DNA from: Codonopsis lanceolata
Lineage: Eukaryota; Streptophyta; Magnoliopsida; Asterales; Campanulaceae
Direction of reading: 5' to 3'
DNA: 64,000 nucleotides
NCBI GenBank assembly: GCA_013146195.2
Contig: CM028383.1
Span: 12,899,311-12,963,310 of the forward strand
Below are positions 33,866 to 45,572 of this stretch, piece by piece. Position numbers and translations under genes: made by a program. The first letter of the stretch is position 1. Every line of letters begins with the position of its first letter. The notes beneath the pieces were generated by a model. The model saw nothing but the letters and a program-made list of their open reading frames with translations. It had not been told where the DNA came from and ran no database searches.

Positions 33866-34441
33866 AATTAGAAAATATGGATTTACGTAGTGTAATAAGA
33901 TGTCAAATCAAATTACACTAATCATATCCTTATTTAATTTTGAGTAAATCTTTTGTAAGATGATCTTATAGATTTTAATTCATAAACGAATCTACTAACA
34001 CACGATAAACTGGATAAGGAGATCCGTCTTACAAATATGGTCGCAAGACGTGTTACTTATATTTTTTGCGTTTAATTTCCATGAGATTCAATTGTAAAAT
34101 TTGGTCAATGCCTTAGTATCCACTCCAACATTACACAGTTTGACAATGAGTTATGACATTGTGATTTGTGAACATCGTTTTCAAACCTCAACCAAAACTT
34201 ATAAACTGGTCAATGTAATTTAACTAAAAAATAAAATCATAAAATTAAAATAAACAAAATCCACAGTTAATTGAAAAATGAAAAGCCTTCATTTCTCACC
34301 CTTAACCAACGGTCAAGATCCTATTTCATCAACTGAAAATGATCAAGAATTGCTTCTTTCTCATCCACCCACCTCCCTCTCCTCTCTGATAAGCCACCTG
34401 TAACTGCTCCTATCTTTAAAACTTTCAACCAAACACGCCCT

Positions 34442-34448
34442 TATAAAA
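34442..34448 (+). promoter_or_regulatory. TATA box of transketolase copy 2
   Basis: TATAAAA 74 bases before the start codon, same spacing as in copy 1. Confidence 0.75.
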
Positions 34449-34515
34449 AATCCCATCTCTCATTCTCTCCACACCAAAACTTTCTCTCTCTAAAACTAAC
34501 CAACAGCCATTCGCC

Positions 34516-37500
34516 ATGGCTGCTTCTTCTTCCCTCACTCTCTCCCAAGCCGCCCTTTCTCGCTCCGTCGCCCGCCATGCCTCATCTCCCCAACAACCCA
34601 ATTCAACTCTCTCCCTCCCCACCTTCTCCACCCGCCTCAAATCCGCTTCTTGTACCACCGCCGCCGCCGCAGCCGGTCGCCGCGTAGTTCCTCGCAAGGT
34701 GCGAGCATCCGCGGCAGTGGAGACGCTAGACAAGACGGACACCTCTTTAGTTGACTTGTCGGTCAACACCATTAGGTTTCTGGCGATTGATGCAGTCGAG
34801 AAGGCTAATTCGGGTCACCCTGGATTGCCGATGGGGTGTGCTCCGATGGGCCATATATTGTACGATGAGGTAATGAGGTACAACCCGAAGAACCCTTACT
34901 GGTTTAACAGGGATAGGTTTGTGCTGTCGGCGGGACACGGGTGTATGCTTCAGTATGCTTTGCTTCACCTTGCTGGTTATGATGCTGTTCGGGTTAGTTG
35001 CTTTTGTTCAATCTTTGATTTTTGTAATTGTATGAATGCAATTGGTAGTTACTGAACGGCTTTTGAGATGTGGGTACACTTGTAGGATTAGTTGGAATGC
35101 ATTTCTTTGGAATTGAGGAGTTAGATTCACAATTCAGTAGTGTGCGTGTTTCTACAATTCATTAGTGTGTGTGTTTTCTATAATTCTTTAGTGCGTGTGC
35201 GTGTGTGTTTTGTTTGTTCTTTCTTTCTTTTCCTATGAATCTATTGCTGTTTTCAACTTTTTGATTCGTCAGATCTGCTGAACTTTACATCCAGACATAA
35301 CTATAATGTATTTTAAGATTCTTTTGGTTCGGATAGCAATTTAGTATCTACGTATCTTTACTTTCAGTGATCTAAATGCACTTGAAGCATCGTCTACACT
35401 CCCCTGATACTAATTTATGTTTAATTGTCTATCAGGAAGAGGACTTGAAGCAATTCCGTCAGTGGGGAAGCAAAACGCCTGGTCACCCTGAGAACTTTGA
35501 GACCCCTGGTGTTGAAGTTACTACCGGTTAGAATTATATTATATCTCCTGTCCCAAGAAAGTTATATTCTTATGCTTGAGCTCGTACAGTTGAACAAATT
35601 CCTATAATCTATAAATATCATTCAATCTTATGCAGGCCCTCTTGGTCAGGGTATTGCCAATGCTGTTGGTCTGGCCCTTGCAGAGAAGCACTTGGCTGCT
35701 CGATTCAACAAGCCAGACAGTGAGATTGTTGACCACTACACGTAAACTTCTTTCATGCTCTTTTTTCGTTGAGATTTTCAGAATCTTTATTTATAAACTC
35801 TCCTACAAAATTTTCGGCAAATGAGGAATTCTCAAGAATCTAAACTATTGGGTGTCTATTCTGTACACAACCTCTGTTAGAAGTTTTGCTTCTATTACGT
35901 TATGCTATTTTTTTCTCATGTTATTTCCTCGTGTGTTTTGCTTCAGTTACTGTATAGTAGGGGATGGATGTCAAATGGAGGGGGTTTCAAATGAAGCTTG
36001 TTCCCTTGCTGGGCATTGGGGACTCGGGAAGTTGATTGCTTTCTATGATGATAATCATATCTCCATTGATGGAGACACAGAAATTGCGTTTACTGAAAGT
36101 GTTGATAAACGTTTCGAGGGTCTAGGGTGGCACATAATCTGGGTGAAGAATGGTAACACCGGGTATGATGATATTCGTGCTGCGATCAAGGAAGCAAAGG
36201 CTGTGACAGACAAGCCCACCCTGATTAAGGTTCGATACTAACTGAAAGCATAGATAGTGCAACTAATCTTGATGTAGAGGGGCAATAAGGAAGTCTTTCT
36301 TCTTGCTATTAGATTTGAACTACGCTTTGTCTAATTTTCTTCAAAATTACAGGTGACAACAACAATTGGTTATGGTTCCCCTAACAAAGCAAACTCATAC
36401 AGTGTACATGGAAGTGCACTTGGTGCTAAGGAAGTCGATGCCACTAGGGCAAACCTTGGATGGCCATATGAGCCTTTCCATGTACCTGAGGATGTGAAAA
36501 AGTACGCATAGATCTTATCCTACCTTTTGGATTGATTTGAAAGTCTTGTTGTTGTGTGATTGATTTGTTAGATTTTATTTTTTTCCTCTGCAGGCACTGG
36601 AGTCGCCATATCCCTGAAGGTGCTGCTCTTGAAGCTGAATGGAATGCCAAGTACGCTGAATACGAGAAGAAGTATCCTGAGGAGGCTGCAGAATTGAAGT
36701 CAATTGCAAGTGGTGAATTTCCTACTGGTTGGGAGAAAGCTCTTCCCGTAAGTATCTTGACTTATTGATTAGCTAATCAGTATGGGTTATCAGGTTGTGC
36801 ATTTGAATGCATTTTTAACCATTTTCTTGCTCTTATTTTTTCAGACATACACTCCAGAGACCCCAGCTGATGCCACCCGAAACCTGTCTCAGGCAAACCT
36901 TAATGCTCTTGCAAAGGTTCTTCCTGGACTTATTGGTGGAAGTGCTGATCTTGCCTCTTCCAACATGACCCTAATGAAAATGTTTGGGGACTTTCAAAAG
37001 AACACTCCTGAAGAACGTAATGTCAGGTTTGGTGTCCGTGAACATGGTATGGGAGCTATCTCTAATGGGATTGCTCTCCACAGCCCTGGATTTGTTCCCT
37101 ACTGTGCGACTTTCTTCGTGTTCACTGATTACATGAGAGGAGCCATGAGGATTTCGGCTTTGTCTGAAGCAGGAGTAATCTATGTGATGACCCACGACTC
37201 AATTGGGCTGGGAGAAGATGGGCCGACCCATCAGCCCATTGAGCATTTGGCTAGTTTCAGGGCTATGCCCAACATTTTGATGCTCCGTCCAGCAGATGGC
37301 AACGAGACAGCTGGTTCATACAAGGTTGCAGTTGAGAATAGGAAGAGACCATCAGTTCTTGCTCTTTCCAGGCAAAAGCTGCCCAACCTGGCCGGAACTT
37401 CCATTGAAGGAGTAGAGAAAGGAGGCTACACAATTTCTGACAACTCATCTGGTAACAAACCAGATGTCATTTTAATCGGAACTGGTTCTGAGTTGGAAAT

Positions 37501-37804
37501 TGCAGCCAAGGCTGCTGATGAACTTAGAAAGGAAGGGAAGGCTGTTAGGGTTGTTTCCTTTGTTTCTTGGGAACTCTTTGATGAACAGTCGGATGAATAC
37601 AAGGAAAGCGTACTTCCATCAGCTGTAACAGCTAGGGTTAGTATTGAAGCTGGATCGACATTCGGTTGGGGCAAAATTGTTGGAAGCAAAGGGAAGGCCA
37701 TTGGGATTGATAAATTTGGGGCAAGTGCACCTGCAGGAAAAATATACAAAGAGTATGGCCTCACAGCAGAGGCTGTAATAGCAGCAGCAAAGTCAGTTTC
37801 TTAG
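34516..37804 (+). CDS. TKL1: Transketolase, chloroplast precursor, intact copy
   Basis: Seven exons: 34516-34992, 35436-35526, 35636-35741, 35947-36229, 36353-36501, 36594-36747 and 36845-37804. Joined length is 2220 bases, 739 codons plus stop, matching the usual plant plastid enzyme. The enzyme transfers glycolaldehyde units between ketose and aldose phosphates in the stroma and needs thiamine diphosphate and Mg. Residues 1 to about 65 are a Ser/Ala/Arg-rich transit peptide. Then come transketolase signature 1 (NSGHPGLPMG), GDGCQMEG with the cofactor-binding Asp-Gly, the GKLIAFYDDN strand, and signature 2 (GEDGPTHQPIEHLASFR). All introns are GT-AG. Five As at the exon 5 end keep the frame that copy 1 loses. 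The start is the first ATG after the TATA box and C/T-rich leader. Confidence 0.97.
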
Positions 37805-38355
37805 GCTTTGTCCAGTTGCTGAAGATGATGGTTGATTACTTACATTTGGCTTTCTGGGTTGGGGAATTTATGCTGAAAAGGCGTTGTTAATAGATTTGGC
37901 TCGGCTCAGTTGAATAGTTGATCGTGGTGTGGCCTCTTAAGACTTGGTAATAAAGGAAGGGAAGATAGGGTTTTTCTTTTGCTGCTTTTCAATCTTCTTC
38001 AGTGGAGCAGCTGAGCCTGCCAACTGAATGAAGATAGAAAGAGAGATTTAGAATTCATGAATACTCAGTAGTGAATTTGTATCATCACTGAAAACATGTT
38101 ATTGAATTTTGTAATTGTATGTGGTTGAATGTTAATGAGGTTTGTTCTGATCATGGATGGCCTTGGTCGCAATTAGCAGCATTAAATTTACTGATATGAT
38201 TTTGTTAGAGCATTGAAGCAATTTTGAGTCTGAGACAGTTTGACAAAGAGAGTGTTGCTAAGGTTGAAGGATCATTCTCATTCATGGCTTCCGAAAATCC
38301 ATCATCCTAAATGGTTGGTGTGCAAAATCTTTTATAAATAAATGGATGAGCTAGA
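37805..38355 (+). other. 3' UTR and flank of transketolase copy 2
   Basis: No ORF; AATAAA-like signal near 37950; nearly identical to copy 1. Confidence 0.6.
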
Positions 38356-38620
38356 AAAGCTTAGCTCAAGTGGATAGGGGGGTCCATGGTTCCAAACAAA
38401 TTTGTTGACGCTCAATTATGGAGGGGTGACATTATTTTATTTGACAGTTTTGGTTCGGTATGGCCTGTGGGGTTGGCGACGGCCCATAGGTTTAAGAATA
38501 CTTTCAGCATATACCCCTCTGACCCTCTCTCTCTCTCTCTCCGAAACAAAATTTCCCCTTTATTTCTTTTTTTTCGACTTGGGCAATGAAATGGATGCCT
38601 ATCCGAAGCATGATCTTGGC
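38356..38620 (+). mobile_element. tRNA-derived SINE-like element, copy 2
   Basis: A-box-like motif at 38362-38373, B-box-like motif at 38388-38397, CT microsatellite and T-rich tail as in copy 1. Confidence 0.5.
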
Positions 38621-38630
38621 GTTATTTATA

Positions 38631-38896
38631 CTTCCTCCGTTCCTAAATTATAGTCCTTTTTTTTTTTTCATTCGTCCCAAAATAGTTTGAACTTACCTTT
38701 TTACAACGTTACTTTTACCATTTTACTCTTAATTTTTCATCATATTTTAATTATGAGTCACATACACATGGACTTTAAAAGAAACTACACATTAAACCAA
38801 TATAAATAATCAAGTCAATTATTTTTTCTTAAACTGTGCGCCATGTCAAAATGATTCGAAAATCAGTAACGATTATTTGATTTTGACGATGGAAAG
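38631..38896. mobile_element. Stowaway-like MITE present only in copy 2
   Basis: Starts CTTCCTCCGTTCC and ends GACGATGGAAAG, with TA on both sides (38629 and 38897). Copy 1 has the unoccupied site with a single TA at 11276-11277, so insertion after duplication or between alleles is directly visible. Confidence 0.88.
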
Positions 38897-38921
38897 TATT
38901 ATTATATGTCATAGTATTTTG

Positions 38922-39131
38922 TGTTATGAAACACAAAGTCAAGCACCTATGGGATAGGTGGTGAACATTAATTGTAATGAATTCTTTCTCAGTTGTGCTG
39001 CCGCTGCTTCTCGGCTTATAAATACCTGGCAGCATTTATTTGCTCATTCTAAGACTGCGAATCCTCTGAATAAAAATTATCTCTCTCTTTCTCTCATACT
39101 CTTCGTTCTATTTTGTGGTTAATTTATAACA
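38922..39131 (+). mobile_element. 5' LTR of the copia element
   Basis: TGTTATGAAAC ... TTTATAACA; contains TTATAAATACC as TATA box and GAATAAAAAT near the end. It differs from the 3' LTR at a dozen or more places including indels. Confidence 0.93.
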
Positions 39132-39648
39132 CGTTATCAGCACGATTGTTCTACTGTTAACAATCTCAATCGGTAAAATTTTCTACCGATATATTATTTA
39201 TTTTATGTCTCTGTTTTACTTCAATATATATCGTATATCACCATTATTAAGAAAAGGTTGGCTGAGCCACCGTCGATAATATATGGTGAGATGACGAAAT
39301 AATAATTTATTATTTAACGCATAATATATATGTTCGTTGATGCTTGTGCGGAAATAACCCCAAGCTATAAACTGAATATTTATATATATACATATATTTC
39401 AATTTTATATATATGAATAACTTTATATACATATATATTTATTACTGACTTACAAACACCCACAGAAAGGCTTGCCGAGTAGCGTGGCGTGAATATATAT
39501 GTATGCTATATAATAGCTGTATAAAGTTGACTGACAAATATTCATGCGGAGTTATTTTATTTATTGCTCCTAATAAGTTTTATATTTATTCATAATATAA
39601 ATGCAATTCTATTAAATCAGAATTTTTACATTTTTACCCCTATCCTAT

Positions 39649-39749
39649 AACGGCTATAAACGGCTAGTTACTGATTTTTATTTATCTCCTCCAACGGTAA
39701 TAAACGGCTAGTTAACGGTCATAAACGGTCATTTTTTCCTCCATATATA
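39649..39749 (+). promoter_or_regulatory. Promoter-like region with six AACGG motifs and a TATA box
   Basis: AACGG occurs at 39649, 39659, 39693, 39703, 39714 and 39724. Five of these read AACGGYYA, the core of the mitosis-specific activator element bound by three-repeat MYB factors in plants. A TATATA box is at 39744, 82 bases before an ATG. Cell-cycle control is inference. Confidence 0.5.
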
Positions 39750-39825
39750 CCACAACATCTTAATAGATTACTCACATTTTTACTATCTCCTTACAAACTC
39801 TCAATATCATATCTACTTCTACAAA

Positions 39826-39957
39826 ATGTTTCCTCCAATGTTGATGATTATTATCATACTTGTTATTGCATGCACCGCAATGGTTTTTGTTGTCGAATTC
39901 CTCCAAATGATTTTGAGATTTTTATTATCTATCTTTGTATCATGTATGTCCTGTTAG
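39826..39957 (+). CDS. 43-codon hydrophobic small ORF in the copia leader
   Basis: The start codon has an ACAAAATG context and follows a TATA box by 82 bases; AATAAA is at 40013, 56 bases after the stop. The predicted peptide starts MFPPMLMIIIILVIACTAM and consists of two hydrophobic segments joined near an acidic/Gln turn, with Cys at the C-terminus. It looks like a membrane micropeptide. It is upstream of gag, in a region where this lineage normally has only a short leader. I do not recognise it. It could also be a chance ORF, but promoter, ORF and poly(A) signal are well ordered. Confidence 0.4.
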   Translation: MFPPMLMIIIILVIACTAMVFVVEFLQMILRFLLSIFVSCMSC

Positions 39958-40079
39958 CAGTTACAATAGCTTTCAACATACATTTTAACATGTACTGATT
40001 GATTATCGTATGAATAAAATTTCCATGTCATCATTTTATTAATATATATATGTTTCATTTTTATAGTTTTTCTTCACAA

Positions 40080-41040
40080 ATGGCAAACATTGCTAAGCTT
40101 GAATTTGAAAGGCTCGACATAATCGAAAAACTATATGTCTTGGAAAATAGATGCCGAAACCCACCTGGCCGCCAGAAGCCTCGAAAATACTATCCAACAA
40201 AGTAATAATGAATGGATAAGTAATCAACAACGGGCTCAAGCCATGATTTTCCTACGACACCACGTCCACGAAGACCTAAAGATGGAGTACCTCACTGAAT
40301 GATCCACTCGCCTTTGGGAGAGTTTGAACGAAAGATATGACCATTTGAGAACGGTCATTCTCCCAAAAGCACACTATGATTGGATTCATATCCGCCTACA
40401 AGATTTTAAAACCATTAATGAATATAGTTCAATGATGTATAGAATAACCTCACAGCTTGAAATTATGTGGGGAAACCATCACCGAATATGATATGTTGGA
40501 GAAGACTTTCTCCACATTTCATGCCTCGAATATGCTCCTCTGCAAAGAAGAATATCGAGAGAAGGGTTTTAAAAGGTACTCGAATTGATCTCTTGCCTAC
40601 TTGTAGCCGAACGTAATAATGAGATTCTAATGAAAATCATGAATCTCGATCGATCAAGCCCCATTCCCCAAGCGAATGGGACTATGTATGATGAAGGCCA
40701 AGAGCGTGGGCGTGGTCGCGGTCGTGGTGGGCCAAGGAAATCATGGACAAGGCCGGGGTCGTGGTCGAAATCAAGGCCGAGGAAGAGGCCGTGGACGAAA
40801 TAACTTTCGCCGCCATCATCATCATCCGTATAATGGAAATTCCTCTCGCCACCGAAGTGGAACAGAGATGATGATAGAAACACCTCTCGAGTAGGCAAAA
40901 TGTGCGCCCAAACAATGAAGAGAGTTCATGTTTTAGGTGTGGCATGACAGCCACTGGCACGCATGCCGAACGGCCAAACATCTAGTTGATCTTTATGAGA
41001 GATCACAAAAAGGAAAGAATGTAGAGACAAATTTCCTTGA
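40080..41040 (+). pseudogene. Copia Gag, frameshifted
   Basis: Starts MANIAKLEFERLD, typical of this lineage, then breaks frame near 40120. Blocks such as AMIFLRHH, YDHLRTVILPKAHYDW and EKTFSTFHASN follow in shifting frames. An Arg/Gly-rich tract lies at 40690-40800 and the zinc knuckle (CFRCGM then H...C in another frame) at 40931-40975. Gag forms the particle and binds RNA; this one cannot be translated as one protein. Confidence 0.85.
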
Positions 41041-41329
41041 AAATGATCCTCAAGATCTTCATTTTGATTTCGTGATATGGTTAACGCCGACATGACCAAT
41101 ACCATTAGTGATGATATTGGTCATGAACAATAAATGAACATAGGAATGAAGCTATGGTCCGAGTTTAAGATAAAAGTCAGGAAAAGTAACATGTTGTTAT
41201 GTAGGAACATTATCTCGCTTTTCCTATGTATACTAGCATGCTTACAATAAAGTTTATATATGCATTTTGCATTCAATGTGTTATCATATTTATTCATCTT
41301 ATTTTACTTTCTCTCATATTGAAATAGAT

Positions 41330-42850
41330 CACAAATATGTTGAATCCAAAATCCAAGAGGAGATTTATGTCTTGCAGCACTACTACGCATACCATACTTA
41401 AAAATAAGAAATATTTTTCTTATCTCAAAATTGACAATGCTAATGTCAACACTATATCCGTAATGCCAAAATAATTGAAGGATTTGGCAAGGCAATTTTC
41501 CTAATGCCCGGAGGCACGAAATTTATGATAAATAATGCATTGTTCTCTCCTAAGTCTCAAAGAAACTTGTTAAGTTTCAAAGACATTCGTCTCGAATGGA
41601 TATCATATTGAGACTATGAATAAGGGGAATGATGAATATCTTTGATTACCTCAAACACTTCCTAAAGCAAGTGTATATTGGAAAAATTGTCATCTCTATC
41701 ATCCGGATTGTATAGTACAATCATAAGAATATTTGAATCATATTCTACAAGAAACCCGAAGTTTATCAAACATTTAAAGCTTGGCATGATAGATTGGGGC
41801 ATCCAGATCAATAATGATGCGTAGAATTATAGAGAATTCTAGTGGTCATCCATTGAAAAACCGTAAGATTTTTCAATCTAATGAACTCCTTTGTGAGGCT
41901 TGTTCTCAAGGAAAGTTGATAATTAGACCATCACCAACTAAAGTTGGATATGAATCACCATCGCTTTTGGAACGAATTCGTCGGTGATATATGTGGACCT
42001 ATCCATCCACTAAGTGGACCATTCCAATACTTTATGGTATTGATTGATGCTTCTAGCAAATGGTCGCACGTATGTCTATTATCAACTCGTAATACGGCAT
42101 TTGCCAAATTCCTTGCACAAATAATCAAGCTGAGAGCACAATTCCCAGATTATATGATCAAGAAAGTGAGACTTGATAATGCTGGTGAATTTACATCTCA
42201 AGCATTCAATGATTATTGTATGGCAATAGGGACCGATGTTGAACATCCAAGAGCCCATGTTCATACACAAAATGGTTTGGCTGAATCGTTGATCAAACGT
42301 ATTCAACTTATTGCCGCACCATTAATGATGAGAACAAAGCGCCTACTACTATGGGGTCATGTTTTTTACATGCAAGACCGATTCGCCTCAAAGCCAAGTG
42401 CATATCATAAATACTCCCCAATACAGCTTGGCATTCTGGCGAGAGCCGAATCTATCCCATCTAAGAGTTTTTGGTTGTGCGGTATATGTACCAATTGCTC
42501 CACCACAACGCACAAAGATGGGACCACAAAGGAGATTGGGAGTATATGTTGGGTATGAATCCCCTTCTATAATAAAATATCTTGAACCAAAAACGGGTGA
42601 CGTCTTTACGGCACGCTTTGCCGATTGTCATTTTAATGAAGACAAGTTTCCACCTTTAGGTGAAGAGGGGAAACAAGTGGGAAGAGAGATCAAGTGGTGC
42701 ACATCATCGTTATTGCACCTTGACCCTCCCACAAAGCAACGTGAACTGGAAGTTCAAAAGATCATACATTTACAAAATGTAGCGAATCAATTGCCAGATG
42801 CATTTATAGATACAAAGAGAGTGACAAAGTCACATGTAGTGCTATAAATG
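41330..42850 (+). pseudogene. Copia protease and integrase, frameshifted
   Basis: A protease remnant at 41370-41560 has TTTHTILK around the former active-site region. The GAG-pre-integrase region is at 41760-41930. The integrase core (41944-42560) is the longest open piece, with GDICGPIHPLSGPFQYFMV and VRLDNAGEFTSQAFNDY, and the glutamate region NGLAESLIKRIQ. The overlapping frame 42359-42847 continues the C-terminal part with HLRVFGCAVYVP. At least one frameshift lies near 42400. Confidence 0.88.
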
Positions 42851-43254
42851 CTCCCCGCCCGAATTGAAATACCAAAAGGGCTGCCAAATGATAAAATGAC
42901 AAATGAATCTAAGACACGCCTGAAGCGTGGACGACCCATTGGTTCAAAGGATAAAAATCCTCAAAAGGAAAGTGATTGAAAATCCCCAATCACATGAAAG
43001 TGTTCCAGAAGAAACACACGATCGTGAAATTGTTCCAGAAGAAACACACGATCATGCAAATCTAGTAAGCCCTGCAGCAATGATAACCATGAGATTTCCA
43101 TTAATTACATGTGTAATGGAAAAATATGGAACCGAGATGAAATGGAGAATATTGATGATATATTCTCTTATTCGGTATCCCAAGAAATTAATGACGGACG
43201 ATGATCCCGAACCAAAATCAGATCCGAATGTCAAAAGAGGCATGACAAGATCAA

Positions 43255-44830
43255 ATGGATAGATGCCATGAAGGTGAATTAAATTCGTTGAATAAACGAA
43301 AAGTATTTGGATCTATCGCTCACACCGTAAGTCGTGAAACCCATTGGATACGATGGATTTTTGTTCGAAAGCGAAATGAGAAAAATGAGATTGTGAGATA
43401 CAAGGCTCGCCTTTGTTGCACAAGGTTTTTCTCAAAGGCCCGATTGATTATGAAGAAACGTATTCTCCTGTAATGGATGCTATTACGCTCGTGATATCTA
43501 ATCGACCTTATCGGTTTCGAAAAATCTAGATATGCATCTCATGGATGTTGTAACGGCTTATTTATACGGATCATTAGATGCCGATATTTATATGAGAATT
43601 CCTGATGGAATTAAGGTGCCTGAAGCACTGAGCTCAAAGCCCAAAGAATTATGTGCAATTAAACTACAACGATCACTGTATGGATTGAAGCAATCCGGTC
43701 GCATGTGGTATAATTGCTTAAGTGAGCATTTGTTAAAAGACGGATATGTGAATGATCAATTATGTCCGTGTGTTTTTATAAAGAAAACGACAGCTTGGAT
43801 TTGCTATTATCGCCGTCTATGTAGATGATCTCGAATATCATTGGAACTCCCAAGGAAATCAAAGAAGCGCTTGATTACCTAAAGGGAGAATTTGAAATGA
43901 AAGATCTTGGGCAAAATACCAAATCGCCTTGGTTTACAAATAGAACACTTTCATAGTGGAAAATTTGTACACCAATCAAATTACACAAAAAGGGTTTTGA
44001 AGCGTTTTTATATGGATAAGGCAAACCCTCTCACTAACCCCATGATTAATAGATCACTTAATGTTGACAAAGATCCATTTCGTCCTTGTGAAGATAATGA
44101 AGAAATACTTGGTCCTGAAGTACCATACTTAAGTGCTATTGGAGCTCTTATGTACCTTGCTAATTGTACTGCACGGATATAGCATTTGCTACAAATCTAT
44201 TGGCAAGATATAGTTCATCTCCATCACGGAGACACTGGAATGGTATCAAGCACATATTTCGTTATCTTCAAGGGACGATCGATTTGAGATTATTTTATCC
44301 CAAAGGATCAAAGGATAAATTGATTGGTTTTGCGATGAATCGGGTTATTTGTCCGATCCTCATAAGGCCGGATCACGCACGGCTATGTCTTCACGATGGG
44401 TGGTACTGCAATTTCCTGGCGTTCTCAAAAGCAAACGCTAGTTGCTACATCATCAAATCATGCTGAGATGATCGCACTTCATGAAGCCAGTCGAGAGTGT
44501 GTGTGGGTTCGATCTATGACTCAGCATATTCAAAATGCCAGTGGACTACCTGTCAACAAAGACCCGACAGTATTATTTGAAGACAATGCCGCATGTGTCG
44601 CCCAAAGTAAAGAGTGATACATCAAAAGTGACAGGTCCAAACATATCCCCCCGAAGCTCTTTTTATACACCCAAGAACTTGAAAAGAAGAAAGAGGTCAG
44701 CATCCAATATGTTCGATCAAGTGATAATGCTGCAGATTTATTTACGAAGGCACTCCCCACTACAACCTTCAGAAAGCATGTTCACAATATTGGGATGCGA
44801 AATCTACGAGATTTACAAAGGTGACTTCTC
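43255..44830 (+). pseudogene. Copia reverse transcriptase and RNase H, frameshifted
   Basis: RT blocks: WIFVRKRNEKNEIVRYKARL (near 43350), LDMHLMDVVTAYLYGSLD (43530), KLQRSLYGLKQSGRMWYN (43660), and the catalytic YVDD at 43818-43829 in another frame. RNase H region: YLSAIGALMYLANCT (44130), ARYSSSPSRRHWNGIKHIFR (44200), and a late EDNAACVAQ block near 44575. At least five frame changes. Confidence 0.9.
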
Positions 44831-45074
44831 TTGACCCTTGTCGGTTCAAGGGGGAGCATATATGGCTGTACTATTTTTCCCTTTATCATGGTTTTTTTCC
44901 CACTGGGTTTTCCATGAAAAAGGTTTTTAACGAGACAGCCTATGCTCACAATTGGTGGCCTAAGTTGTGTACGTTTTTCCTTATGTCCGATTTTTTTTCC
45001 CTACTGGGTTTTTCGACTTAAAGGTTTTTAACGAGATACACTTAGCCAACTTACAATGCTATGTTCAAGGGGAG

Positions 45075-45281
45075 TGTTATGAAACACAAAGTCAAGCACC
45101 TATGGGATAGGTGCAGGTGAACATTAATTGTAATGAATTTTCTTTCTCCGTTTGTGCTGCTGCTCGGTTATAAATACCGAGCAACCTGTTGTTCATTCGG
45201 CACTGCGAATCCTCTGAATAAAAACTCTCTCTCTCTCTTTCTCTCATACTCTTCGTTCTATTTTATGGTTAATTTATAACA
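45075..45281 (+). mobile_element. 3' LTR of the copia element
   Basis: TGTTATGAAAC ... TTTATAACA after a CAAGGGGAG polypurine tract; followed by the target duplication TTTTG. Confidence 0.93.
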
Positions 45282-45286
45282 TTTTG

Positions 45287-45572
45287 TAAATTTTAGTACG
45301 TCATAGTATTTTGTAAATTTTAGTACGTCTCCTTTCACTATATATCCTGGCTTCCCCTTTATACATATACATATATCTATACAGTATGACTTTTAATAAC
45401 GCTAACGGACCAAAACAAATAAATAATTCATAACTCTAAAAAAAAGTAAATTCATAACTCTAAATGACATTATAACTTTGATTATTATTAAGTATTATAC
45501 TATTTTTATTATTGCTATTATTACTATTACTATTATCATTTTTCCTATTATTCCTTTTATTATTATTATTAA
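45287..45572. other. Spacer between copia and Helitron, copy 2
   Basis: A 27-bp unit (TTTTGTAAATTTTAGTACGT...) is repeated in tandem. Copy 1 has a different 50-bp sequence at this place (11290-11340); colinearity resumes at TATGACTTTTAATAACG. Confidence 0.6.

Larger units (their letters stand above)
38922..45281 (+). mobile_element. Ty1-copia element of the Ale/Retrofit type, 6360 bp
   Basis: Bounded by the 5-bp duplication TTTTG (38917-38921 and 45282-45286). LTRs are 210 and 207 bp. CGTTATCAGCACG directly after the 5' LTR is the primer-site sequence typical of this lineage. CAAGGGGAG precedes the 3' LTR. Gag, protease, integrase, RT and RNase H lie in copia order but carry many stops and frameshifts. 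The leader (39132-40079) is unusually long and holds its own promoter-like region and small ORF. Confidence 0.93.

Noticed and set aside
40569..40981. ORFs on both strands rich in RGRG or in its complement
   Set aside because: All derive from the Arg/Gly-rich tract of the copia Gag; only the plus-strand Gag frame is meaningful.
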